From Phenylobacterium sp. (GTDB lineage Bacteria; Pseudomonadota; Alphaproteobacteria; Caulobacterales; Caulobacteraceae), in the NCBI GenBank assembly GCA_004799545.1, contig SSMU01000024.1, positions 18,872-82,871 on the forward strand: 64,000 bases of DNA, in the 5' to 3' direction. The notes beneath the pieces were generated by a model. That model saw only the letters and a list, made by a program, of their open reading frames with translations, was not told the origin of the DNA and ran no database searches. How positions within the stretch are numbered: position 1 is the stretch's first letter; every line of letters begins with the position of its first letter. Both the position numbers and the translations under genes were made by a program. Positions 36,697 through 45,127 of this stretch are shown one piece after another.

Positions 36697-36801
36697 CCGA
36701 TGACCCTCCGTCCAGATGTCGATGGCGGAGCCTCCGCCCGGACGGCGCTCGCGTAAACCTCTGAGGGTATTAAATTTTCGACAGACTTCCCGGCTCGGCG
36801 T

Positions 36802-37233
36802 TCAGGGCGCGAAGGCCGCGATCAGGGCCTGCAGGTCGGGCTCGTCGACCAGACGGGCGGCCTCGGCCGGCGTGGTCCACAGCTTCTCGCGCACCAGCCG
36901 CTCCGGCCAGTCCTCGTGCTCGTGAACCACCTCGAGCGGATAGACCATCACCCGCACCCGCTGCATGGCGCCGGTCTTCAGGAGCTTCTGATAGCGGTAT
37001 TCGCCGAGCGGGGTCTCATCGACCCGGCCCCCGGCGCCGGTCTCTTCCAGGGACTCCCGCGCCACGGTGATGGTCGCCGGCTCGTCCTTCTTGCGCCAGC
37101 CCTTGGGGATCACCCACCGGCGGGTCTCGCGCGACGTGATCAGCAGGACCTCGACGCCGGCCTCGGTGCGCCGCCACGGCAGGGCCGCGAATTGCCGTCT
37201 GGGGCCGCGCTTGGCCTTCGACACCCCCTTCAC
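36802..37233 (-). CDS. NUDIX hydrolase
   Basis: The 143-residue protein has a complete Nudix box at 45-67: G45, E51, R59-E60, E63-E64 and G66. The KGWRKKDE context resembles diphosphoinositol-polyphosphate / diadenosine-polyphosphate hydrolases. The start is GTG at 37233, which overlaps the stop of the phosphate transporter gene as GTGA. This fixes both the start and its place in the orfA-pit-nudix operon. A link between phosphate uptake and breakdown of polyphosphorylated signals is suggestive but unproven. Confidence 0.9.
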   Translation of the reverse strand: MKGVSKAKRGPRRQFAALPWRRTEAGVEVLLITSRETRRWVIPKGWRKKDEPATITVARESLEETGAGGRVDETPLGEYRYQKLLKTGAMQRVRVMVYPLEVVHEHEDWPERLVREKLWTTPAEAARLVDEPDLQALIAAFAP

Positions 37234-38246
37234 CCCGCCAGCCGATCGGCGAAGCGCGCCAGGAGGTAGAAGCCGGCCGCCAGCAGGCCGGCGAACGGCA
37301 TGGTGATGATCCAGGCCCAGACGATTCCGGCGGCGACGTTCCAGCGCACCGCCGAGACGCGCCGCGCGGCCCCCACGCCGATGATTGCGCCGGTGATGGT
37401 GTGGGTCGTCGAGACCGGCACGCCGATATAGGTCGCGGTGAACAGGGTGATCGCCCCGCCGGTCTCGGCGCAGAATCCCTGTTGCGGCGACAGCCGGGTG
37501 ATCTTCGAGCCCATGGTGTGGACGATGCGCCAACCCCCCGCCAGGGTTCCCGCCGCCATCGCCGTCTGGCAGGCCAGCACCACCCACAGCGGCACATGGA
37601 AGGCGGCCCCGGTCTTGGCGTGGGCGAACAGCAGGACCGCGATGATCCCCATGGTCTTCTGGGCGTCGTTGCCGCCGTGGCCGAGGGAATAGAGCGAGGC
37701 GGAGACGAACTGCAGCTTGCGGAACACCCCGTCGGCGAAGGCCGGCGTCGCCTTTACGAAGATCCACGAGACCGCCAGCACCAGCACCATGGCCAGCACG
37801 AAGCCCATGGCGGGCGAGGCCACGATGCCGGCGATCGTCTTGCCGACCCCGTCCCAGACCACCGCCTTGAGCCCCGCCTTGGCGATGCCCGCGCCCAGCA
37901 GGCCGCCGATCAAGGCATGCGACGACGAGGACGGGATGCCGCCCAGCCAGGTGATGACGTTCCAGGTGATCGCCCCGCCCAGGGCGCCGAAGATCACCGC
38001 GTCGGAGACGATCCTGGCGTCGACGATCCCCTTGCCCACCGTGTTGGCCACGTGCAGGCCGAACACCGCGAAGGCCACGAAGTTGAAGAACGCCGCCCAG
38101 ACCACCGCATAGCGGGCCGACAGCACGCGGGTGGAGACGATGGTGGCGATGGAGTTCGCCGCGTCGTGCAGCCCGTTCAGGAAATCGAACAGCAGGGCCA
38201 CGGCGACCAGGAAGATCAGCAGCAAACCAGGCCCGGTGAAATCCAT
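37230..38246 (-). CDS. pit: Low-affinity inorganic phosphate transporter, PiT family
   Basis: The 338-residue membrane protein has the PiT signatures FDFLNGLHDAANSIATIVSTRVL at the N-terminus and GHGGNDAQKTMGII in the middle, in about ten hydrophobic segments. It co-transports phosphate with a cation. The DUF47 gene ends 13 bases upstream of its start and a NUDIX gene overlaps its stop. This orfA-pit pairing is known from Sinorhizobium meliloti, where it is repressed by PhoB. A Pho-box-like repeat lies before the DUF47 gene here. Confidence 0.95.
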   Translation of the reverse strand: MDFTGPGLLLIFLVAVALLFDFLNGLHDAANSIATIVSTRVLSARYAVVWAAFFNFVAFAVFGLHVANTVGKGIVDARIVSDAVIFGALGGAITWNVITWLGGIPSSSSHALIGGLLGAGIAKAGLKAVVWDGVGKTIAGIVASPAMGFVLAMVLVLAVSWIFVKATPAFADGVFRKLQFVSASLYSLGHGGNDAQKTMGIIAVLLFAHAKTGAAFHVPLWVVLACQTAMAAGTLAGGWRIVHTMGSKITRLSPQQGFCAETGGAITLFTATYIGVPVSTTHTITGAIIGVGAARRVSAVRWNVAAGIVWAWIITMPFAGLLAAGFYLLARFADRLAG

Positions 38247-38259
38247 TTCAGGCGGCGTC

Positions 38260-38904
38260 TCAGAGATGCTCGATCAGCACGCCGCTGATCCGGTTGGCCA
38301 CGTCCTCGAAGCGGTCGACCACCTTCTCCAGGTGGTCGTAGATCTCGGCCCCGACGATATAGGCCATCGGGTCCTGCTTGGCCGGGCCGTGGTAGAGGGC
38401 CGCGATGCCGTTGTCGTAGAGCTGGTCGGACTCGTCCTCCAGTCTGGTCACCTGCTCGGCGATCTGGTTCAGGCGCGCCGCGTTGCCGCGCAGCGAGCGC
38501 AGCAGGGGCGTGGCCTCGGCGGTCAGCTCGGCCGACTGCACGATGATCTCGCCCAGGCGCACCATGTCCGGCAGGAACGCGCGCTGGTCGAACAGCATGA
38601 TCGCCTTGGCGGTCTTGTGCATCTGGTCGATGGCGTCATCCATCGAGGAGATCAGGTCGATGATGTCGCTGCGGTCGAACGGCGTGATGAAGGTCCGGCG
38701 GACCATCAGCATGGCCTCGCGGGTGATGTCGTCGGCGGCCTGCTCGTGGCGGGCGACTTCCGCGCACAGCTCCGGCACGCGTTCACCGCCGTCGAGCAGC
38801 TGGCGCAGCGCCTTGGCCCCGGCGCAGAGCGTCTTGGCGTGGGCGTCGAACAGATCGAAGAAGCGGCCCTCCTTGGGCATGAGCGCCTGGAACCAGCTCA
38901 GCAT
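38260..38904 (-). CDS. DUF47/PhoU-like protein partner of the Pit transporter (OrfA)
   Basis: The 214-residue helical protein belongs to the DUF47 (TIGR00153) family, which resembles PhoU. Characteristic parts are FFDLFDAHAKTL, RRTFITPFDRSDIIDLISSMDDAID and the C-terminal HLEKVVDRFEDVANRI. Such proteins are encoded beside Pit transporters and are thought to regulate them. The ATG at 38904 has AGGA about 10 bases upstream. A direct repeat TGTCAC-N5-TGTCAC begins about 20 bases before the start codon. Confidence 0.93.
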   Translation of the reverse strand: MLSWFQALMPKEGRFFDLFDAHAKTLCAGAKALRQLLDGGERVPELCAEVARHEQAADDITREAMLMVRRTFITPFDRSDIIDLISSMDDAIDQMHKTAKAIMLFDQRAFLPDMVRLGEIIVQSAELTAEATPLLRSLRGNAARLNQIAEQVTRLEDESDQLYDNGIAALYHGPAKQDPMAYIVGAEIYDHLEKVVDRFEDVANRISGVLIEHL

Positions 38905-38924
38905 TGGGGAGGTCCTGAAGGAAC

Positions 38925-38941
38925 GTGACAGTTCCGTGACA
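38925..38941 (-). promoter_or_regulatory. Pho-box-like direct repeat ahead of the orfA-pit operon
   Basis: On the minus strand TGTCAC occurs twice with an 11-base period (38941-38936 and 38930-38925). This is the spacing of PhoB half-sites (CTGTCAY-N4-CTGTCAY). The box lies about 20 bases from the start codon, where binding would more likely block than activate transcription. That agrees with PhoB repression of orfA-pit in Sinorhizobium. Confidence 0.6.
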
Positions 38942-39048
38942 CGGAAGCTTCGAGGCGTAGGGTGCGCCGCGCCGCCTGTAAACCGCCTTTGACGGACGGC
39001 GGCCTGTCAGGCGTAGATTGGCCCCTCTGTCCTTGTGGAGGCGCGCCG

Positions 39049-39921
39049 ATGGCGGAGGCGGGAACATCGCTGGTCGAGCGGCTGGGCTACGCCCCCGCCG
39101 ACCGGCTGATCATCGTCAACTGCGACGACCTGGGCTCCAGCCACACCGCCAACCTGGCGAGCCTGGAAGCCTTCGAGCTCGGGATCGCCACCAGCGGCAC
39201 CCTGATGGTCCCCTGCCCCTGGGCGCGCGAGGCGGTCGAGCTGTTCCAGGGCCACGACGTCGGCGTCCACCTGACGCTCACCGCGGAATATCCCACCTAT
39301 CGCTGGCGCGCCCTGACCGGCGCGGCCTCCCTGCACGACGACCAGGGTTTCCTGCCGCGCAGCGTCGAGGAGGTCCGCGCCCGCGCAGACCCGGCCGACG
39401 TCCGCCGCGAATGCCGCGCCCAGATCGAGCAGGCCCTGGCCTGGGGCGTCGACGTCACCCACCTCGACGCGCACATGGGCACGGTGCAGCTCGACCCGCG
39501 GTTCTTCGAGATCTATGTCGAGCTGGCCGCGGATTTCCGCCTGCCGCTGCGCATGGTGGGGCCCAGGGCGGCCACGGCCCTCGGCTTCGACAGCCGCGCG
39601 ATCGCCGCGGCCGCTGGCCTGGTCTTCCCCGACGCCCTCTACGCCCAGTGGGGCCGCCCCACCGACCAGCAGATGCGCGCCGAGTTCCCGAAGCTCACGC
39701 CCGGCGTCGCGGAATTCCTACTGCACCCCGTCCACGACGGGCCGGAGCTGCGCGGCTACGACCTCACCGAGGCCGAGATTCGGCTCACCGACCAGCGCTG
39801 CAGCGTCGACCCGGCCATCGCCGCCCTGATCGCCGCCGAACGCCTGATCACGATCAGCTTCCGGCCGCTGCGCGAGTTGCAGCGCGGACGCGTCGTCGTC
39901 GCCCCCGCGGCGACCGGCTAG
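39049..39921 (+). CDS. YdjC/ChbG-like carbohydrate deacetylase
   Basis: The 290-residue protein has the YdjC-family metal-binding layout: the acidic pair in VNCDDLGSS, His in GVHLTLTAEY, the HLDAHMGTVQ motif, and a late HPVHDGPE. Members remove acetyl groups from chito-oligosaccharides or similar sugars in a metal-dependent way. ATG at 39049 has GGAG about 8 bases upstream. There is no signal peptide, so the enzyme is cytoplasmic. It is divergent from the phosphate operon. The substrate is not known. Confidence 0.87.
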   Translation: MAEAGTSLVERLGYAPADRLIIVNCDDLGSSHTANLASLEAFELGIATSGTLMVPCPWAREAVELFQGHDVGVHLTLTAEYPTYRWRALTGAASLHDDQGFLPRSVEEVRARADPADVRRECRAQIEQALAWGVDVTHLDAHMGTVQLDPRFFEIYVELAADFRLPLRMVGPRAATALGFDSRAIAAAAGLVFPDALYAQWGRPTDQQMRAEFPKLTPGVAEFLLHPVHDGPELRGYDLTEAEIRLTDQRCSVDPAIAALIAAERLITISFRPLRELQRGRVVVAPAATG

Positions 39922-40093
39922 CCGCCGACCCGGCCCGCGCGCACGCCGACCTCATCGGCTGCCTTCAGCGAAGCACCGTGCTGCAATTCTGGTCGGTCGC
40001 CACCGCCGGATGACCAGAGCGCGGTTTCGGCGCGGCGCGGCCGTCCGCCCGTGCTGTCCTCCCGTCGGGAAACTGCAAGCGACGAGGCCCGCT

Positions 40094-41260
40094 ATGGTTC
40101 ACGCGATCAATGAGGAAGCCGACGACGACCTGCTGGACCGCGGGTATTCACGCCGCCAGCTCGGCCGCATCGCCGCGGTGTTCGGCGCCGGGATCGCCGT
40201 CGCCGCGGCCGGCCGGCCCGCCTGGGCGTCCGGCGGGGTGCCCGATCCGGCGCCCTCCGCCAAGGTGCGGATCGGGGCCAACGAATGCTGGACCGGCCCG
40301 CTGGCGCCTGGCGTCGCCGCCGCGGCGGCGATCATCCCGATGGGCAACCGCTATTCCCCCCGCGACGAGCGCGGCGACTTCATCAGGGCGGTGACCCTCG
40401 TCGAGAAGGTTCCGGCCGACCATGTGGCCCCCTACCCGGGCTCTAGCGATCCGCTCTCCCGCTCGGTGGTCACCTTCACCTCGCCGACCCGCGGCCTGGT
40501 CACCGCCGACCCGACCTTCGAGCTCGCCGGACGCACGGCGGAATACCTGGGGGTCCCGGTGGCCCGTGTGCCGCTGAAGTCCGACCTCACCCACGACGTG
40601 AAGGCCATGCTGGCCGCCAACCCGAACGCCGGCCTGTTCTACATCTGCAGCCCCAACAACCCGACCGGCACCGTCACCCCCCTGGCCGACATCGAGTGGC
40701 TGGTGGCCAACAAGCCGGCCGGCTCCATGGTGCTGATCGACGAGGCATACACCCACTTCGCCGGCGTCCCCACCGCCTCCTATCTGGCGGCGGCCGACAA
40801 GGACGTCATCGTCATGCGGACCTTCTCCAAGATCTTCGGCATGGCCGGGATGCGGATGGGCTACGTCATGGCCCGGCCCGACGTGCTGCAGAAGATGATG
40901 CGCTACGACGGCGGCATGCAGTCGGGCGCCCTGCCCCTGCCGTCTCTGGCCTGCGCCACCGCCAGCCTCACCGCCCTCGACCTGATCGCCGCCCGCCGGG
41001 CCCAGATGCAGGAGGCCCGAGCCATGACGCTGGAGCACCTGAAGAAGCGCGGCGCGACGGTGCTGCCCACCAACGCCAACATGCTGATGATCGACTGGAA
41101 GACCACCAAGGCCGGGGCGATGCAGCAGGCCTTCCGCACCCAGAGCGTCGAGATCGGCCGCTCCTGGCCGATATGGCCGACGGTGTCGCGGGTCACGGTG
41201 GGCTCGATGGAGGACATGACCGCCTTCTGCGCGGCCTACGACCAGGTGACCAAGACCTGA
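40094..41260 (+). CDS. Predicted Tat-exported HisC-like PLP aminotransferase
   Basis: The 388-residue protein is a fold-type I aminotransferase close to histidinol-phosphate aminotransferases. The PLP lysine is in RTFSKIFGMAGMRMGY; ICSPNNPTGT and LIDEAYTHF are the substrate and cofactor motifs. Unusually it carries an N-terminal leader with twin arginines (YSRRQLGRIAAVFGAG) and an AWA cleavage-like site near residue 40. It is therefore predicted to be exported folded with its cofactor. The ATG at 40094 begins this leader. Its role in the periplasm is unknown. TSUP-type exporter and YdjC genes flank it. Confidence 0.87.
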   Translation: MVHAINEEADDDLLDRGYSRRQLGRIAAVFGAGIAVAAAGRPAWASGGVPDPAPSAKVRIGANECWTGPLAPGVAAAAAIIPMGNRYSPRDERGDFIRAVTLVEKVPADHVAPYPGSSDPLSRSVVTFTSPTRGLVTADPTFELAGRTAEYLGVPVARVPLKSDLTHDVKAMLAANPNAGLFYICSPNNPTGTVTPLADIEWLVANKPAGSMVLIDEAYTHFAGVPTASYLAAADKDVIVMRTFSKIFGMAGMRMGYVMARPDVLQKMMRYDGGMQSGALPLPSLACATASLTALDLIAARRAQMQEARAMTLEHLKKRGATVLPTNANMLMIDWKTTKAGAMQQAFRTQSVEIGRSWPIWPTVSRVTVGSMEDMTAFCAAYDQVTKT

Positions 41261-41313
41261 GGGGCGTCGTCCCTCCCTCCCCCAGTCCGTCAGTGACCAC
41301 GGTGCGCCAGTAG

Positions 41314-42129
41314 ATGTTCGGATTGACCCCTATCGAGATCGCGCTTCTCGTGGTGATCCTCGCCGCGTCCGCCCTGATGAGCGGCCTCTCCGGCTTCGGC
41401 TTCTCGGCGATCGGGGCGCTCTGCCTGACTCTGCTGCCGCCGCAGCTCGGCGTGCCGCTGTTGATGACCCTTTCGGCTGCCAACCAGGTGATGTCGCTGG
41501 GCCAGCTCAAGGCCGACATGAAGCCGGTTCGCGAATGGTGGCCGAACGGTCCCGCGCCCTATCTGCTGGGCGGCCTCGTGGGCGTGCCGGTGGGGCTGGC
41601 GATCCTCAAGGACCTGCCGAGCGCGGCGCTGATGATCGTGTTCGGCGGCTTCCTGGTGCTCTATGCGGCCTATTCCATCCTCCGGCCGGGCGTCGCCAAG
41701 GCCCACGTCTCGAGCGGCTGGTTCGCCTCCTCCCTGGTGGGCGCGACCGGCGGGGTGATCGGCGGCTTCACCGCCTTCCCGGGCGCGCCGGTGGTGGTCT
41801 GGAGCGGCCTGCGCCACCTGCCGAAGCGGGAGTCGCGGGCCATCGTGCAGCCCTACATCTTCGGCCTGCAGGTGCTGGCCATCGCGCTCCTGGCCCTGCA
41901 GCGGCCGGAAACCTTCGGCAAGGCCTATTGGGCGCTGCTGGCGATCACTGTCCCGGTGGTCCTGCCCTGCACCCTGCTGGGCGTGAACCTCTACCGGTCG
42001 CTCTCGGACATCAGCTTCCGGCGGGTGACCTTCATGCTGCTCGGCCTCTCCGGCGTCGGCCTCCTGCTGAAGGCGGCCGGCTCGCTCAGCGTCCTGCCCC
42101 ACGCCGCCAAGGCGGCGGGCCTGCCCTAG
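41314..42129 (+). CDS. TSUP (TauE/SafE) family transporter
   Basis: The 271-residue protein has eight or so hydrophobic segments in two similar halves. It carries the TSUP-type motif GLSGFGFSAIGA near 27-38 and the related GGVIGGFTAFPGAPVVVW near 145-162. The family includes sulfite, sulfoacetate and organosulfur exporters; the substrate here cannot be set. The gene follows the exported aminotransferase on the same strand with a 53-base gap. Its TAG stop begins nested hairpin copy 3. Confidence 0.87.
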   Translation: MFGLTPIEIALLVVILAASALMSGLSGFGFSAIGALCLTLLPPQLGVPLLMTLSAANQVMSLGQLKADMKPVREWWPNGPAPYLLGGLVGVPVGLAILKDLPSAALMIVFGGFLVLYAAYSILRPGVAKAHVSSGWFASSLVGATGGVIGGFTAFPGAPVVVWSGLRHLPKRESRAIVQPYIFGLQVLAIALLALQRPETFGKAYWALLAITVPVVLPCTLLGVNLYRSLSDISFRRVTFMLLGLSGVGLLLKAAGSLSVLPHAAKAAGLP

Positions 42130-42176
42130 CGCGCATCCCGCCACAGCGGACTCGCTTTGGCGACGAGGATGCGCGC
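42129..42176 (+). repeat. Nested hairpin element, copy 3
   Basis: Read on the plus strand after CTA, the parts in order are outer arm GCGCGCATCC, inner arm CGCCACAGCG, loop GACT, inner arm CGCTTTGGCG, one-sided bulge ACGA, and outer arm GGATGCGCGC. The outer stem is perfect over 10 bp and the inner stem has one mismatch. The G of the TSUP stop codon is the first base of the outer stem. Confidence 0.68.
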
Positions 42177-42191
42177 CAGCGAGAAAGCGAC

Positions 42192-42236
42192 GACCCTGTT
42201 CTTCCCAGTTGGCCTCAAGCCAACTGGGACAGGGTC
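42192..42236 (-). repeat. Nested hairpin element, copy 2
   Basis: Read on the minus strand, shortly after the OYE stop and a CTAG, the parts are outer arm GACCCTGT, inner arm CCCAGTTGGC, loop TTGAG, inner arm GCCAACTGGG, one-sided bulge AAGA, and outer arm ACAGGGTC. Both stems are perfect. It faces copy 3 across the gap between two convergent genes. Confidence 0.72.
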
Positions 42237-42242
42237 TAGGCC

Positions 42243-43343
42243 TCAGGACAGCGTCGCCATCGCCGAGCGGTCGAAGTCCATCAGCTCGGCCGTGCGGTCC
42301 TGGTGGATCTTCACCGCCCAGTTGGGGTCCTGCAGCAGGGCGCGGCCCACCGCCACCAGGTCGAAGTCGCCGCGGTCCAGTCGCCGCAGCAGCTCGTCCA
42401 GGGAGGCGGGCTTGGAGGCCTCGCCGCCATAGGCCGCGATGAACTCGCCGCTCAGACCCACCGAGCCCACGGTGATGGTCGGCACGCCCGTCAGCTTCTT
42501 GGCCCAGCCGGCGAAGTTGAGGTCCGAGCCTTCGAACTCCGGCTCCCAGAACCGCCGCTGCGAGCAGTGCAGCATGTCCGCGCCGGCCTCCACCAGCGGC
42601 TGCAGCCAGGCCTCCATCTCGGCCGGCGTCGGCGCCAGCTTCACCGTGAAGTCCTGCTGCTTCCATTGCGACAGCCGGATGATCACCGGGAAGTCCGGGC
42701 TCACCGCGGCGCGCACCGCCTTGAGGATCTCGGCGGCGAACCGCGCCCGCTCGCCGATGCCGGGCCCGCCGAACAGGTCGTCGCGGGCGTTGGTGCCGTC
42801 CCAGAAGAACTGGTCGATCAGGTAGCCGTGGGCGCCGTGCAGCTCGACGGCGTCGAAGCCCAGCCGCTCGGCGTCGGCCGCGGCCCGGGCGAAGGCGGCG
42901 ATGGCGTCGGCCACCTCTTCCTCGGTCATCCCCTCGCCGAACTGATGGCCGGGGCTGGAGAGGCCCGAGGGGCTGTCATAGGGCCCGGGCGGCGCCCAGT
43001 CGGGCGAGCGGCTGCGCACCGCGCCCACGTGCCAGAGCTGCGGGGCCATGAAGCCGCCCTTGGCGTGGACCGCGTCGATGACGCCCTTCCAGGCCGCCAG
43101 CTCCGCCTCGCCGTGGAAGCGCGGGATGTTCGGATCGTTCAGCGAGGCCGGCCGCGCGACGCCGGTCCCTTCTGAGATGATCAGCCCGACCTCGGCCGCG
43201 GCGCGCCGGGCGTAGTAGGCCGCGACGTCCTCGGTCGCCACGCCCCCCGGCGACTGGGACCTCGTCATGGGCGCCATGACCACCCGGTTGGGGAGCGTCA
43301 GCCCCTTGAACTTGAACGGCTTGAAGAGGGCGTCGGCGGCCAC
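42243..43343 (-). CDS. NADH:flavin oxidoreductase, Old Yellow Enzyme family
   Basis: The 366-residue TIM-barrel flavoenzyme has OYE signatures: NRVVMAPMTRSQSPGGVAT near the start, the PQLWHVGAVRSR motif, ELHGAHGYLIDQFFWDGTNARDD with the substrate-binding His, and a C-terminal VAVGRALLQDPNWA FMN phosphate loop. It reduces activated C=C bonds or nitro compounds using NAD(P)H. Length is standard. It lies downstream of the dicarboxylate symporter gene on the same strand with a 54-base gap and ends at nested hairpin copy 2. Confidence 0.93.
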   Translation of the reverse strand: MAADALFKPFKFKGLTLPNRVVMAPMTRSQSPGGVATEDVAAYYARRAAAEVGLIISEGTGVARPASLNDPNIPRFHGEAELAAWKGVIDAVHAKGGFMAPQLWHVGAVRSRSPDWAPPGPYDSPSGLSSPGHQFGEGMTEEEVADAIAAFARAAADAERLGFDAVELHGAHGYLIDQFFWDGTNARDDLFGGPGIGERARFAAEILKAVRAAVSPDFPVIIRLSQWKQQDFTVKLAPTPAEMEAWLQPLVEAGADMLHCSQRRFWEPEFEGSDLNFAGWAKKLTGVPTITVGSVGLSGEFIAAYGGEASKPASLDELLRRLDRGDFDLVAVGRALLQDPNWAVKIHQDRTAELMDFDRSAMATLS

Positions 43344-43397
43344 GGGCGTCTCCGGAACTGAGCTGATCTTGTGAAGTGGCGGGGCGGGATGCGGAAT

Positions 43398-44669
43398 TCA
43401 ATCCGCCACGGCCGGGTTGGCGTCCGCGACCGGCTCGGCGCCGCCCCAGCGCGCCGCCCAGGCCGTGACGCCCACGTCGCCCCAGACGTTGCCGACGGTG
43501 CGCGAGAAGTCCGGGAAGGTCTCCACGGCGATCAACAGGGCCAGCAGCTCCAGCGGCACGCCCATGGCGGTGCAGATCGGCACCAGGGTCATGAAGAAGG
43601 TGATCGAGCTCGCCACCCCCACCGCCGCCACGCTGACCAGGGCCGCCACCACCACGCCCGCCGCCACATGCGCCACGTCCAGCTTCACGCCGTAGACGTG
43701 GGCCACATAGATCGCCACGGCGATGTTGCCGGCCGGGCTGGTGATCCGGAACAGGGCCACCGCCATCGGCAGGACCAGGCCCCGCACCCGGCCCGGTATG
43801 CCGACCTGCTCCGCCGCCTCCAGCATCACCGGCAGCGAGGCCAGCGACGACTGGGTGGAGATCGCCATGGCGGTGACCGGGATCAGCGCCTCGGCCAGCC
43901 GCCCAACCGGCGCGCGGCCCCCGACCAGGGCCACGACCAGGCCGATCACGCCCGCCAGCAGGCACATGATCGACACCACCACGATGTACTGGCCGAGCAC
44001 CCCCACCGCGCCGAAGCCGGTCTTGGCGCCCACCACCAAGGCCAGGAAGAACACGCCCGCCGGCCCGGCCCACAGCACCCAGCCGACGATCTGCATCATG
44101 GTCGCCTGCACCGCGTCGAAGAACCGGAAGATCGCCGCGCGCCTCGCTTCGTTGAGCCGCGTCGCCGCGATCCCGAAGGTGAGCGCGAACACCACCAGGG
44201 CCGCCATGTTGCCGTCCGCGGCCGCCTTCACCGCATTGGCCGGCACGAAGGAGCGCAGCCAGTCGCCGAACGGCGGCGCGGCCGGGATCGCATGCGCCGC
44301 GCCGTGGGCGGCGGCCCGCAGGCCCTGCGCCGCGGCCGGCGGCGGCCAGACCTGCAGCAGGGCGGTGGCCGCGATCGCCGCCACGACGGTCGACGTCAGC
44401 AACAGGGCGCCGAACGCCAGCAGCACCCGGGCCGTGAAGCCGCCGGCCTTGGCCGTGCCGGCCAGCTGCGCCACCCCCACCACCAAGAGGGAGAAGACCA
44501 GCGGGATGATGGTCATCCTGAGCGCGTCCAGCCAGACCCCGCCCAGGGCGTCGGCCGCGGCCACGATCTGGTCCTGCGCCGCCAGCCGCCAACCGGGCAG
44601 CAGGGCGCCGACCGCCAGGCCCGCGATCAGCCCCGCCAGGATCCGGGTCGTCAGGGTGTTGAATTTCAT
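43398..44669 (-). CDS. Dicarboxylate / amino acid:cation symporter (DAACS family)
   Basis: The 423-residue membrane protein has the GltP/DctA layout: eight transmembrane helices plus two re-entrant loops. The first loop carries STQSSLASLPVMLEAAE (serine-rich HP1). Helix 7 carries FRITSPAGNIAVAIYVAHVYG. It imports C4-dicarboxylates or acidic amino acids with Na+ or H+. The helix 7 sequence departs from the NMDGT motif of glutamate carriers, so the substrate is uncertain. A DUF805 gene lies just upstream, ending 16 bases before its start. Confidence 0.9.
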   Translation of the reverse strand: MKFNTLTTRILAGLIAGLAVGALLPGWRLAAQDQIVAAADALGGVWLDALRMTIIPLVFSLLVVGVAQLAGTAKAGGFTARVLLAFGALLLTSTVVAAIAATALLQVWPPPAAAQGLRAAAHGAAHAIPAAPPFGDWLRSFVPANAVKAAADGNMAALVVFALTFGIAATRLNEARRAAIFRFFDAVQATMMQIVGWVLWAGPAGVFFLALVVGAKTGFGAVGVLGQYIVVVSIMCLLAGVIGLVVALVGGRAPVGRLAEALIPVTAMAISTQSSLASLPVMLEAAEQVGIPGRVRGLVLPMAVALFRITSPAGNIAVAIYVAHVYGVKLDVAHVAAGVVVAALVSVAAVGVASSITFFMTLVPICTAMGVPLELLALLIAVETFPDFSRTVGNVWGDVGVTAWAARWGGAEPVADANPAVAD

Positions 44670-44685
44670 GGGTCCCCGCGCGCCG

Positions 44686-45078
44686 TCAGATCGCCAGCGC
44701 CGGGCGCAGCGGATTGGGGCCGTAGCGGTTGGTCCCCGCCTCCCCCGGCATGGCGCCCAGCTCGACGCCGGCCCAGACCAGCACCAGGGCGAACAGGAAG
44801 TCGAAGAAGCTGTCCGGCCTTGGCCACACCGCCACGACGGCGAACAGGATCAGCGCCGCCCACCAGCCGGAGCGCCCCCGGTCGTGCAGCCGCTTGGCCA
44901 GCACGCAGGTCCCGCAGAAGAACAGCGCCGGATAGACGAACCAGCCGGTCAGCCAGTGCAGGGTCGCCGGGATCGACTCGTAGAGCGCGCCCGCCAGCAG
45001 CAGGATCGCCGCCGCCGCCAGCGACGGCCCCCGCGGGCTACGGCCCTCCGCGGAGACGAACAGCTCGCTCCAGTCCAT
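44686..45078 (-). CDS. DUF805 family membrane protein
   Basis: The 130-residue protein has three or four hydrophobic helices and the DUF805-type core CVLAKRLHDRGRSGWWA near 60-76. It ends with a GTNRYGPNPL tail motif also seen in the family. Members are small inner-membrane proteins without known function. I placed the start at ATG 45078 (MDWSELF), where the family usually begins; an ATG nine codons earlier is possible. It lies 16 bases upstream of the symporter gene and may be co-expressed. Confidence 0.85.
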   Translation of the reverse strand: MDWSELFVSAEGRSPRGPSLAAAAILLLAGALYESIPATLHWLTGWFVYPALFFCGTCVLAKRLHDRGRSGWWAALILFAVVAVWPRPDSFFDFLFALVLVWAGVELGAMPGEAGTNRYGPNPLRPALAI

Positions 45079-45127
45079 CGGCCCCACCCCCTCGCTGCCG
45101 CGCACTATAGGTCGGGCCCCGCCGTGG

